Origin: Byssothecium circinans
Lineage: Eukaryota > Ascomycota > Dothideomycetes > Pleosporales > Massarinaceae
DNA length: 64,000 bases
Direction of reading: 5' to 3'
Assembly: GCA_010015675.1 (NCBI GenBank)
Contig: ML976982.1
Coordinates: 1,269,184 to 1,333,183, forward strand
Made by a program: the position numbers and the translations under genes. This document shows positions 36,941 to 46,756 of this stretch, piece by piece (within the stretch, counting starts at the first letter, position 1; the number at the start of each line of letters is the position of its first letter). Under the pieces are notes generated by a model. It was given only the letters and a program-made list of their open reading frames with translations. It did no database searches and had not been told where the DNA came from.

Positions 36941-37870
36941 CTATCCCGTTACAGAGAAACTGGCAGAACATTCCATGGCGAATCCAAAGCATCGAGCATA
37001 CCATCCCTGTGCCCAAAAGCTCAGTTCAACGCAGTGCGGAGCGCCGCGCAGTAGACTTCCATCCACACGTACACTGTTCGTAAACGCGCGCACACAACGA
37101 TCGATCTCCTTCTCATCGGCCTCAAAGAACGGATCATCTTCGACTAATGAATACATGACTGGTGCCTTCACAAGTGGTGCCCATTTCTCTTTCCACATAG
37201 GCATCCACTCTATTGGAAAACCAACGATCTCCGGCCAAGGGCAAACTGCATTCAAGCGTTCACTCTCATGCAACATCTCTGGCGTATAGGTGCCAGGCTT
37301 GAGCATTAAGGCATCCTTTAGTCCCACTGGACACAATGCATGATGTTCATCCACCATAGGATAAGGCGGAATGTTGCCCTTCGCGACCTTTGACTGGACA
37401 TCCCCCATGCCGCTTGCAATAAGCCCACCGAGAGGATAAGTATGGGTCACATCCTGAGCATGCATCGCACTCACCGCGATGCCCACCATGACGCCTAGGC
37501 TGTGGGACAATAGCACAATGCAGTTGCAGCCATTCGGAGCGCCAAACTCAGTCCAAAGCCGAGGAAGAATGGAGTGGTGCAGTAGCTTGGCACTCTCTCG
37601 AGTGAAGTCGGAGCCCTCCGGGATAGGTAGGACACAACTTGTGCCGCCGTAAGAGGGACGATCAATCGTGACAAATGGGATTCCAAAGGCTTTGCTTGCT
37701 ACGGAAGCAGAATAATTTGGCAAGGCATCGAAGTACTGGTGGTCGTAGCATCCGCCATGGAGGCCTATGATTAAGGGCCGATAGGCGACCGGCGATGACG
37801 AAGGAGATGGAATCGAGTGAGCACCTGTTACGGTGCCATTGTTGGCAAGGAGCAATCGGAAGGGCTCCAT
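36941..37870 (-). CDS. Alpha/beta hydrolase
   Basis: 309 aa from ATG at 37870; the frame is open to 37969, but that extension lacks family character. HGGCYDHQYF (residues about 40) is the oxyanion-hole region. VLLSHSLGVMVG carries the nucleophile Ser in a SxSxG-type elbow (SHSLG, close to GxSxG). SLVEDDPFFEADEKE supplies candidate acidic residues, and RGAPHCVELS places the likely catalytic His. Family members hydrolyse esters, amides or lactones. The substrate is not deducible, and a peptidase/lipase or degradative esterase are all possible. No signal peptide from this start. It is transcribed divergently from nothing nearby and convergent with the kinase-like gene at 34865. Confidence 0.78.
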   Translation of the reverse strand: MEPFRLLLANNGTVTGAHSIPSPSSSPVAYRPLIIGLHGGCYDHQYFDALPNYSASVASKAFGIPFVTIDRPSYGGTSCVLPIPEGSDFTRESAKLLHHSILPRLWTEFGAPNGCNCIVLLSHSLGVMVGIAVSAMHAQDVTHTYPLGGLIASGMGDVQSKVAKGNIPPYPMVDEHHALCPVGLKDALMLKPGTYTPEMLHESERLNAVCPWPEIVGFPIEWMPMWKEKWAPLVKAPVMYSLVEDDPFFEADEKEIDRCVRAFTNSVRVDGSLLRGAPHCVELSFWAQGWYARCFGFAMECSASFSVTG

Positions 37871-38572
37871 GGTAAGTGAAGCATTTGGTTCGAGCTGGAA
37901 ACGGGATTTGTAGTATATAAGGTGGCAGCAAGCTAATGCCGTGGAGTGAAAATTTAAAGCCATTAGCATTCAATGCGGGGATAATGGATGTAGCTGCAGT
38001 AAACGCCGGGCCCATCTACCTACCATTGACCACGACCTTCTAAACAGACGAAACGTAATTTTCTGTAACCATAATTGTCAAACGGCCCGTCTCATTCTAA
38101 ACACAATTATCTGCGGACATGGCGGATTTCAACCTTACGACAGCTGTATCGCTAATATATGCAGACCCTTTCCACCTTTGTGCGTGCTTGCAACGACGGC
38201 GATATTCTAGTAACAGTCACTCCGCTTGCCGAAGCCTAGACGCGGACCTTGGTATTCTGTATTAATGTACATGTATTAGTTGCGATGTGCTCGAATACGA
38301 GGACGTGGTGGCCCGGACGAGGAATCAACGGCGGGTCTTCGGAGCTGGAGGGCGGGCGCGACGGTTCATCTCCGTGGCATGTACGCTTTCGCATCAGCTA
38401 TGATTGTGCAATAGGCTGTATCTTGAGGTTGCACGACCGCTGTATCGAAAGCTGACTGCAGTTTCGATGATAGCCACACGGCCAAAGATCTGGTGTCAGC
38501 AGCGATAGATTACAGCTAAGCTGCTTTAAGCAGCACGAACGCCCAAACCCCAACATATACCTTCTCAGCCAC
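37871..38572. other. Intergenic, no gene seen
   Basis: Upstream region of the hydrolase gene plus the 3' flank of the transporter. No feature recognised. Confidence 0.5.
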
Positions 38573-40420
38573 TTACTCATTCTCCCTGACATCAATAACC
38601 GTAGTCTTGAACTTCCTCGCAGGAGTCTTGCGGCTGAACAAGATATCCACCTCACGGTACGACCGATTCTTAAGCTCAGGCAGGAAGAAGTACGCCGAAA
38701 CCCAGCAAACCGCCGCGGTCCCACCCCAAATATACCCACACTTACCCGCAAGATTCCAACCTGTGGGGTTCAGCATCTGCGATGCGAGGAAAATCATCGG
38801 GATCTCAGCGACATAGTAGGCCGCGCGACCGACACCAGTGCTCAGGGCACGCAGACGTACCGACGACGTTTCGGCGATGATGGAGTACGAGATAGGACCC
38901 AGGGTACCTGCGTAGACGAAAGAGATGATGACGCCTAGACAGGCTTGCGCGTAGTTTGTGGAGCTGTTTTGTTTGATGGTGGCGCAGATGCCGAGGAGGA
39001 TCAGCATGGTCATGTTGAAGGCGGTGCCCCAGAGGTAGATTGTGCGGCGGCCGAACCAGCCGCTGAGGAACCAGGAGCCGATGTTGGCGATGAAGCCAAG
39101 GCAGGAGTTGATGAGATTGAGTTGGAAGGAGAACTCGTTGGACATGCCGGCCTCTATATGCGTGTCAGTTGTGCGCATTTGAAAGGTGTGGTGCAGGAGA
39201 TACTCACGTTCAAAGAAGAAAGTGGCTTGGTTGGCAATCAAGTTACCCGCAAAGTTTTGCGACGCGTAGATCAGACAGGTGATGATAGTTCGTCGGAGAT
39301 CGGTGCCCTTGAGAAGGTCGAGAAGGGTAGGCTCTCCACCCATTTTGGCTTCGATCTCAACGGTACGCTCGATCATGGCGATTGTCTCGTCCGTCTTCTC
39401 TATTGACTTGCGACCGAGGCGCTCAATCGACCTTCTGGCCTCATCTTTGCGGCCGTTGCGGACCAACCACCATGGCGATTCTGGAGCGAAGAAGATAAGG
39501 ACCAAGAGAGGGATCTAGAAGAATTAGATAAATCGTGAATATAGAAATGGAAAACACTTACGGGGAAGATCCACTGCAGCGCAAGGGGGATCCTCCAAGC
39601 CCACTCATCAGTTCGCTTGTTGAAGCCGTAGGTCACCCCAGCGACAATGATACCGCCAATCGACCAACTCATCTGCAGAGTACCCGTTAAGGCGCCACGA
39701 AGGACGAGAGGAACGACCTCTGAGGCGTAGGCGGGAGAGTTCGCAATGAAGATTCCCCATGGAATACCCTCGAAGAATTGTCCCATGGTGAGCACGGAGA
39801 GCGAGGTGGCCTGGGAAACTATTAATTGGTCGGATTATTAGTTGCTGGATGCAAAGTACTTACAAAGAAGCAGATGAAGATGGTAGCGGTCATAAGAACC
39901 AAAGCCCAGATAGTCGCCCAACGGTATCCAAGTTTAGTGGTGACAGGTCCCGCGAGGAAGACACCAACGAAAGCACCACACTGGCCAGATTGGAAGAGTG
40001 CACTCTGCCACTTGGTCTCGATAGTCCAGCCAGGGCCTTCAACGTAGACACCATAGTGTTCCTTGAAAGCGGCTTGTGCGACGAAGTTGCCATTCAAGAA
40101 CATGTCGAAAGATTCCATAACCTACCAATTATCAGCGGAGCTCTGTGCAAACAATTGCGCGTCGAGGCCCTAAAACTCACAATAGTGAAACAGAAGATGA
40201 AGGCCCAAAAACAAGCCATGGGGTGCGTCTTGATGGCCTCCCACGCGCCCAACTCATGCTCTCGATTCTCGGCATCGTAGGCATTGCTCATAAGATTCGC
40301 ATCCACCAGAATCTCCGACTGATGGACATTATGCTTCTGAAGTTCATCGGCTTCGAGCACAGGCTCATTTTCCGCTGGCGCGACCAAAGTCGGGTCGACT
40401 TTCTCGTTGGTGGTCGCCAT
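38573..40420 (-). CDS. MFS sugar transporter, maltose/alpha-glucoside type
   Basis: Five exons on the minus strand (40420-40181, 40121-39864, 39810-39562, 39514-39208, 39153-38573) give 544 aa. All four introns are 47-59 nt with GTRAGT donors, and every junction restores MFS sequence: CFTI-VMESFDMF, CFF-ATSLSVLTMGQ, QWIFP-IPLLVLIFFAPES and FFFE-Q-AGMSNEF. Hallmarks are a ~70-residue polar N-terminus (LMSNAYDAENREHELGAWEA, typical of MAL permeases), GYRWATIW after TM2, PESPWWLVRNGRKDEA after TM6 and LPELKNRSYREVDILF after TM12. Twelve membrane segments are countable. It is a plasma-membrane H+/sugar symporter, probably for maltose or another alpha-glucoside. No alpha-glucosidase gene lies in the window. 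The stop codon sits inside a GAGTAAGT donor-like site, so a further 3' exon is conceivable. Confidence 0.9.
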
Positions 40421-42337
40421 ATTTTCAATTCTTTCGGCAAAGTCGATGCAAGCACTACAAAGGCGAGCCAAGAGTGAGCGAGTGGAAACCTTAAATAACT
40501 TTCAATGAGGACGTTGGAAGGGATGTTTGCCTCGCAACGGCGCTTAGCTTACTCGAGTTAGAAGGTCGTGAAAGTATCAACGTTTGCCCATGGGGTTGAT
40601 GGACACCCCCACAGAAACCAAGTGGGGCGATTGGTGGGAATCCCTGGGGTTACATCCTCCCGTCGCCGCAACGGTCGCACGGTCCCGGCGTTAGTCTTAT
40701 ATGAGATGGGATGCGGCGCTCAAAGCAAGCCTGGATTTCGGGATGTTCCGGTGCTCGTGAGCGTCGGGTGATCATCAGTCTTCGAGAAAAGACGAGGAAT
40801 CAGCTGCGAGCAGCGATGTCTGGACGGAAGGGATTGAAGGGCTTTTCGCGTGCCGCTGCGATGGTACTACAGTAACTTCAAAGTGAGTCGAGATTCAACT
40901 AACCCTTGCATTACACCCTGTAGGCTTTTCGTATCACAGCTTCTGTTCATATTTGCATGGGATTGGAGGTAAGAATCCTAGTTCAAACAGCCTGGTCTAC
41001 GCGAAGTATTTCGGCCGTGGCTCTGTGAGGCGTTAGTCGCTCCCTTAGGCCACAAACATAACGATGCATACCCTTGAAGCAATAGACTCGGCACTGAGGA
41101 CGAGCGTCGGAAGCGTGTCACCTTTTGTCGATTCCGCAATTGTGCGCCTGTCTCCCCAGCTCAGGCCTAGCTATTTTGCTATAGAACAATTATGTGTAAT
41201 CGTTAACCGGATGGAGACTGGAAAGTTCCTGGAAGATGATGTAGAATCAAGGTAACGCAAGATTAATTGCTTCCCAGGCGAGCGCCGAAATGTTGTAACA
41301 TGAAAGCCTGTTGGAATTATCGTTGCTCAATATTCACTGCGCAAACAATCTTCAGTACATCCATTGCTTTACTCTCTAATATGCCGTTACGATGGATATG
41401 ATAAAGGTGGCCAGACGAGCAGTATTTCTGCTATAGGCGATGACTAGATCGCTGTCAGAAACATGCAACCACGATGCAGAGGCTGGTAATCCAAGAACCT
41501 GGTCGATGGCACTCCAAACCACTTCGACCACATGTATAGTCGACCTTGGCGTTGTAGCAGCTCGGTCACGTTACCGATGCAAGTCATGGGGATGGAGATG
41601 AGGTGGATTTTTGGAAACACTGCGCTGGCAACATGCATTATTCCGGAACTTCTAAAAAGTCATGAGGCCAATCTCGATATCTCTTAAGCGACTTGTAGGT
41701 CACCGCGATCGCTTTGTGCGTTCATTATAGCAAACACGGAATGCTACATTAGGAAAAGATCCTTCTTTCCCCCAACAAACACTGCGCCGGTGAACTTTAG
41801 ACACATGATGTTCGTTTGCTAGAAATCCTGACTCAGAGATGTGTACTTCTATATTCAGGTCTATAAACATATTCGCGCCTGGCTATTTCGAGGTATCAAT
41901 ATGGTCAGTCTATTAAATCACCGTAGGCAGAATCTTTTTGGAGTTTGGCACTGGAACCCATCGTTGCGGAATTTTCTATGGCGAATTGTAACCATGTGTT
42001 GCGCTTTCTTTAGGATACAGGTCCTAGTTCTCCATTACAGATATGTAGAAAGCTACGTATTTTCTCTAAGGAAGAAATAATTACCTAGCGCAACCTAGCA
42101 AGCGCGCTAACATTGTTCGGGTTCATCTTTCTCTTCAGCCGCTACATTTATAGAAATCCCATCTTGTCAATTTACAAGGTATATCACCTTTGCCCCCTAT
42201 AAATCACGCCATGTTCTGTTATCCCATCACCCAACCACAACCTTATCACTGATAGACAAAACTCGCAACACAGTCTTCTACATACCATATCGAAGAACCC
42301 ATATTTCAAGAAAAGACAATCTCCAACCCTAGAGACC
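40421..42337. other. Intergenic, no gene seen
   Basis: About 1.9 kb between the transporter start and the frameshifted kinase-like gene. It is mixed sequence, with AT-rich parts near 41.3-41.4 and 41.8-42.1 kb. No frame with coding features. The final ~150 bases carry A/C-rich leader-like sequence. Confidence 0.5.
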
Positions 42338-43205
42338 ATGTATTCCACAGTAACATACAAGATCTTTCAAACCGATAGCTCTCCTGCTGGCACTCGCTAC
42401 CTCATCCAAGACTCTGACGACAACTTCTACTACGGCCGGTGTGACAACCCAGAAGTCGAGTTAGAAAAAATGACTTCGGATGAAATTGCCAAACTAACCT
42501 TCGTACCATTGACTACGTTCAACATTAATGCTAATTAGCCAGTACTTTGCTACTTTCGGCGATAGCATGACAAAATTCACTGGAAATCTCCAGGACCCCA
42601 ACGTGTACGTCAAGCGGCCATGCATCCTAGCCAAATCACCAGGCTACGGTACCTTTCCTTCAGTATGGGCCCAACTTACAGAGCGCAAGATCTCTGTCGG
42701 CGAGGTGCTGGCGAGGAACCCGCACCCGAATGTCTGCCAGTACCTCGGTGTGGTGACTGCCCCGCCGCCTGTCTCTGCCCGCATCACAGATATCGCGTAC
42801 AAGCGATATTCATGCGACCTCCAAGATTTCTTTAACAGCGGCTACCTTAGAAGCCCAGCCCAAGTTTGGATCATCATGCAAGGTTTGCGCGCTGGTCTCG
42901 ATCATATGCACAAACTCGGTTTTGTGCACTGTGACCTCAATCCGACGAACGTCTTCCTCCGGACTTGGACTGCGCCTGAAACTCGATCCTCTCCTCCAAA
43001 CTCTGTCATTTTTGAGGCCGCTATTGGTGACTTCGACACTGTGACTCGGGTTGGTAAGGTGATTGAGTTTAAGCGTGCGCCGGATGACTGGTGGCCGTAC
43101 GAGTTGGGCATTGACTTTGACGACCCTGCGGCTGTGGAGATTGACGATGCGTGCGTGAAGAAGACCGAGGAGTGGCTGAAGAGCAAGATAGATCACGCCG
43201 ACTAG
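42338..43205 (+). pseudogene. Compact kinase-like gene with single-base frameshift
   Basis: Two overlapping frames together form one family member. 42338-42538 encodes TYKIFQ...YLIQDSDDNFYYG. 42528-43205 encodes SQYFATFGDSMTKF, PNVYVKRP (Lys), RKISVGEVLA (Glu), HPNVCQYLGVV, YKRYSCDLQDF, VHCDLNPTNVFLR (catalytic loop), IGDFDTVTRVG (DFD), DDWWPYELG and a final helix EEWLKSK. The break lies near 42537: dropping one T aligns SQYFATF with TQFFPPF of the 43492 paralogue. The alternative, a 40-nt GTACC...CCAG intron (42503-42542), would also restore the frame but would delete the conserved SQ, so a real frameshift is preferred. A truncated protein from ATG 42528 would lack the N-terminal strand region. 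Confidence 0.72.
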
Positions 43206-43491
43206 GCTGGATTATTACGTCTACCATAGTGACTGTTGTTGACGGCCCAAATCTGGATAGGATTAATCGTTCTATGAATTGAACCGTCGGGTTCGTACTT
43301 GACTTACAATGCATTTGCTTCAATATCTCATATGCGGGACCCTTTTCCACCTTTGTCTACAAGATCATTGTAAACATCCATCTACACAATTCACTCCAGC
43401 CCTATCACTACGTTTAAATACCATGTCACTGTGCACAACTATTTCACACATGCGGACGCTACCAAACTAACTTACTTTCTAACCCGGTAGC

Positions 43492-44436
43492 ATGCTTAAC
43501 AAAACAATGCACTCATCTGCGCGTAACCCACAATCAACAAGCTCGTCCAGCAAGCCTGGAACAACACACCCACTTCTCCCTCAAAAAGTGGATCCGAAAA
43601 CCTACACGTTCTTCCTTCTTCATAAACTCAACAACAACCGCAGCCGCTACATTATCCAAGACTCTGAAGGCGACATCTACTGGGGTCTCCAAAGCCGTCC
43701 CCTCGAACTCCTTTCCCAACTGCAACCCTCCGTCATCGGACAACTCCCACGCAACAAACTCGACGCGACACAGTTCTTTCCCCCATTTTGTCCGAACGCG
43801 ATGACAAAATATGACCAGAACGAGGCCGACGTCTTCGTAAAGAAACAAGCACTGTTAAGCGGACCAGACTTCGTGTACAAGCCGCGCCGGTACTTCGACC
43901 TTACAATGCGTGAAGTCCAAGTTGCAGAATCACTGTCTAAGATTGCGCATCCAAATTTATGCAAATACCTAGGTGTTGTGGTCCATCCAAAGAGTGATCG
44001 TGTAATGGGCCTCGCATATAAACAGTACGACTGCGATCTCGGCGCCTACTTTAATGATCCCAACTTTGGCCATCCCCGCCTCTCTCGCGCACAGGCAACC
44101 TTGATTATCAACAGCGTGACAAGCGCCGTCGAAGCCATGCACGCGAAATACTTCGTTCACTGCGATATTCGACCCCCCAACGTCTTCCTCAAACTCAGTC
44201 CAGCGGGCGAGTCGGACTGGGATGAATCCGTCCCAGCGGCACGTGAGATAGTGGAGGTCGTTTTGGGAGACTTTGATGCCGCGGTGGCTTGTGGAGAGAA
44301 GATTGAGCTTAAGATTGCGGGAGAGGCGTGGCGGCCTGAGGGTGTGGGGTTTGGATGTGAGGCGGGATTTGGGATGGATAGGTATAGTTTGAGGAAGTTG
44401 GGTGAGTGGTTGGATAGGAAGGTTTGTAGGCAGTAG
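43492..44436 (+). CDS. Compact protein-kinase-like protein, intact
   Basis: Single exon, 314 aa; ATG 43507 is an alternative start. Order of elements: TYTFFLLHKLNN, RYIIQDSEGDIYWG, TQFFPPFCPNAMTKY, ADVFVKKQALL (candidate beta-3 Lys), REVQVAESLSKIAHPNLCKYLGVV (Glu and HPN), YKQYDCDLGAYF (hinge), VHCDIRPPNVFLK (HCD...N), VLGDFDAAVACG (DFD), AGEAWRPEG (could stand for APE) and DRYSLRKLGEWLDRK (could be helix F). It ends there, so helices G-I of a normal kinase have no counterpart. This is the cleanest copy in the window and the best query for the family. It sits 290 bases after its frameshifted neighbour, on the same strand, consistent with tandem duplication. Confidence 0.78.
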   Translation: MLNKTMHSSARNPQSTSSSSKPGTTHPLLPQKVDPKTYTFFLLHKLNNNRSRYIIQDSEGDIYWGLQSRPLELLSQLQPSVIGQLPRNKLDATQFFPPFCPNAMTKYDQNEADVFVKKQALLSGPDFVYKPRRYFDLTMREVQVAESLSKIAHPNLCKYLGVVVHPKSDRVMGLAYKQYDCDLGAYFNDPNFGHPRLSRAQATLIINSVTSAVEAMHAKYFVHCDIRPPNVFLKLSPAGESDWDESVPAAREIVEVVLGDFDAAVACGEKIELKIAGEAWRPEGVGFGCEAGFGMDRYSLRKLGEWLDRKVCRQ

Positions 44437-45257
44437 AGGGTTGACTGAAATGGTTTATTAAATTATAAGTCGTAGGAATGAAGTGAAGCTTCATAGAAGG
44501 ATTCTGACTCTGTTTTATTTTTTGCTCATCTTGCGTTCGGCCAAAGAAAGAGGGATTTTGTAATAAGTGTATATTAATATTATTAAGGGAAATTAGCACG
44601 CTTAATAGTATAGCGCACTTGATGGTGCTTTACGTTATTAAAAACTAATAGCTCTTAGTAAAAGCTTTGTTAAGTGTAGAAGCACTACTGAGCGAAGCAA
44701 CGTAGGTGCTAAGACCACCACCGCCTCCATACTGGAGTTGCGAGTTGGATGGATGGCCATGAGGGCCAAGTTTGTAGCAGTTATTACTAATATCTAGCTT
44801 CACACGGGTTGAATTCTCTAGGCCTGTGCTTTTCACATGCTCGGTTAAGGTCGCCCGTATAAATTCGAGCCTCTCACCCATCTGCCTTCTTCATCCTTCA
44901 TCCACACCCGCCTCCATACACCCCCCCGCGCAAACCTCGCACTACCCTTCAAGGCATACAATAGCTTCCCCGACGACCACATTCACTTGATCATTACGAC
45001 TTCTCTGAGACTCGCTCTCACTTCTGGTTGGTTTGCTTCTCCGCCTTGCTCAGACGCTACCCATCCTCTACTTCGCTCACACACCCTCACGATTAGCAAC
45101 TCTGCGACGAGACCGACCGCTGGGCGTATCTTCCCTCGTACCGCTATCCGATCTCCTCACACATCACCAACCAGGATTATCGAGTCAAACGAATAACTTC
45201 ACCGTCACCCCTTGCTTTCACCTCACGTGTGACAGATACGCATCTTTCCTATAAAAC
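44437..45257. other. Intergenic, AT-rich start
   Basis: 44440-44660 is TA-dense and AT-rich. A 78-codon minus-strand frame (44645-44881) has fairly ordinary composition but no start context or domain; it may be a gene scrap. The CT-rich 44.88-45.25 kb is leader-like. Confidence 0.5.
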
Positions 45258-45835
45258 ATGGGCCTCATTACACTCGTTCGAGGCTTTAAACTCAGTGTCT
45301 CCGAGTTTGACGTTTTTCTCACAACAAACGGGCTCCCACCGCTTGAGGGGGGATACCAGCCAAGCCCTGAAGAGGCGGAAGACATCGCTAAGCTCTTCAG
45401 AGCCAAAAGTATTGATTGCGAAGTCAAAGTTTTCGTGCTATTTGTGGCCGGATTTAACCGGTCGCACCATCTATTCGTCTGCTACGATTGGATCCATGTG
45501 CTGGCTGTGAAGGATATCGAAGGCGTCTTGCAAAAGCCAGTACCACCTGCATTTGAACAAATGCGCAAGTCGCTTAGGGTAGAGTCGGCGGTCTCGAGGT
45601 ATATCGTATATAACGAGGAGGAACTCTCATATATTCCGGAAGAGATGATCAGGCGTCACACGGTACGTTGCCTGTTGTTTATGTACAGTTGTGAATAATG
45701 CTGGCTGACTCAGAGTAGGCGCCAATTCGGTGCGGCGCGTGTGACGCAGTTTTCAGTCTCTGGCAAGGTCGGATGAGGCATCGCCACGACGAGCATGGAA
45801 TCTCCGAAGACCAAAACCCACTACCTGACTGCTAG
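45258..45835 (+). CDS. Small protein with C-terminal C2H2-like motif
   Basis: Two exons (45258-45662, 45719-45835) with a GTACGT...GTAG intron give 173 aa. The splice yields RRHT-APIRCGACDAVFSLWQG then MRHRHDEH, a C-x2-C...H-x-H/H arrangement resembling a C2H2 zinc finger that exists only when the intron is removed. This supports the model. The N-terminal 130 residues (GLITLVRGFKLSVSEFDVFL, FVLFVAGFNRSHHLFVCYDW) form no domain known to me. No signal peptide. Such short proteins are common and unnamed in fungi; DNA or RNA binding is only a possibility. Confidence 0.62.
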
Positions 45836-46300
45836 AGTACGGGCGGATGCGATGTCACCGGGTAGGCTTGGTGGAGGCCATGCGAGGCAAGATTGCTGAG
45901 ACTTAGTGCGCGTTCTGCCACACCCCTTGAATGGAAGGCGTCGAGACGCAGCATGCTGGCAAGAGTGTTGCTCACAACAATTATGATCAATGATCATGAC
46001 AACACATTGTCCACATTGCAATGCCATTTTATGGGAAAGGCATCTCTGCAAAGCTGCAATGACACGCTGTGTCGTAATTGGATTTTGGAGAGATTGAACG
46101 TGCCTCAACAGCTAGAGAAAATAGCAACAAGGGTGTATTCAATTTACCTTGTGCGGCGACTATGCAAAAGAAGGTACATAGGTCTGTAATGCACGTGTTC
46201 TCGAACACAAGTTACTACCAGCTATCTCATCAGTCCTCAACCTATTGCCGACCTTCTACATGTCCTTGCAAGTAGTCCTGACGCAATACGTCGCTCCCAG
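45836..46300. other. Intergenic, no gene seen
   Basis: 465 bases between convergent genes, with no coding or repeat feature. Confidence 0.5.
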
Positions 46301-46756
46301 CTAGACTTTGCCACTTGCGATGTTGTCCATGGAATTCACAAAGCCCCGAATCATCATGTCCCTCGAAGCTGCAGCCCTGAAATTGGGGTCCAGAGTGATT
46401 GCCGGAACAGCTGCTTTACCCGGCGTCTGCCGGTTTATTCCAAATACCAACTGCTGTGGTTGTCGATACGGCTCCGTGGAGCTCTGCGGAAACGCTTTCA
46501 GGGCGTCGGCTACGGTCGAAGAGGTTACAGTGCTGAGCGGGTTCCCTGTGGAAGAGGGTTGCTCGGCGGAGGGTTGTCCGGCGGAGGGCTGCTCGGTGGA
46601 GGGTTGCTGGGCTGAGGGTTGGTATGTTGATGCGCTTCCGCTAGTGGTTCCGGGGTAGAGAATCCATTCATTGCCTGAACGATAGTACCTTGTATCGTCA
46701 GACCACTAAGTACCGTCCGTGGCTTGAAATGGCATGTTGCGACTTTCTGAGTGCAT
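46301..46756 (-). CDS. Doubtful gene with Gln/Pro/Ser repeats; in-frame TAG
   Basis: A minus-strand frame open from 46705 down to the stop at 46301 encodes about 134 aa: WSDDTRYYRSGNEWILYPG, then four units of QPSxxQ (QPSAQ, QPSTE, QPSAG, QPSAE), then DALKAFPQSS, VPAITLDPNF and MIRGFVNSMDNIA. Codon by codon it reads like protein. Immediately upstream is ACT-TAG; the same frame continues back to ATG 46756 (MHSESRNMPFQ). Either TAG is the end of an intron (GGTACTTAG acceptor, upstream exon not identified) or it is a nonsense change of CAG. A TATA box and CACGTG boxes lie upstream at 47.04-47.09 kb on the right strand. Function unknown. Confidence 0.4.

Noticed and set aside
44645..44881. 78-codon minus-strand frame after the kinase cluster
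   Set aside because: Composition is plausible, but there is no start context, domain or second copy; kept only as a possible gene scrap.
46308..46658. Plus-strand frame with EGC repeats (GCSAEGCPAEGC)
   Set aside because: The opposite strand in another frame gives a better protein (QPS repeats, ordinary C-terminus) behind a TATA box; the Cys repeats are the antisense of the QPS codons.
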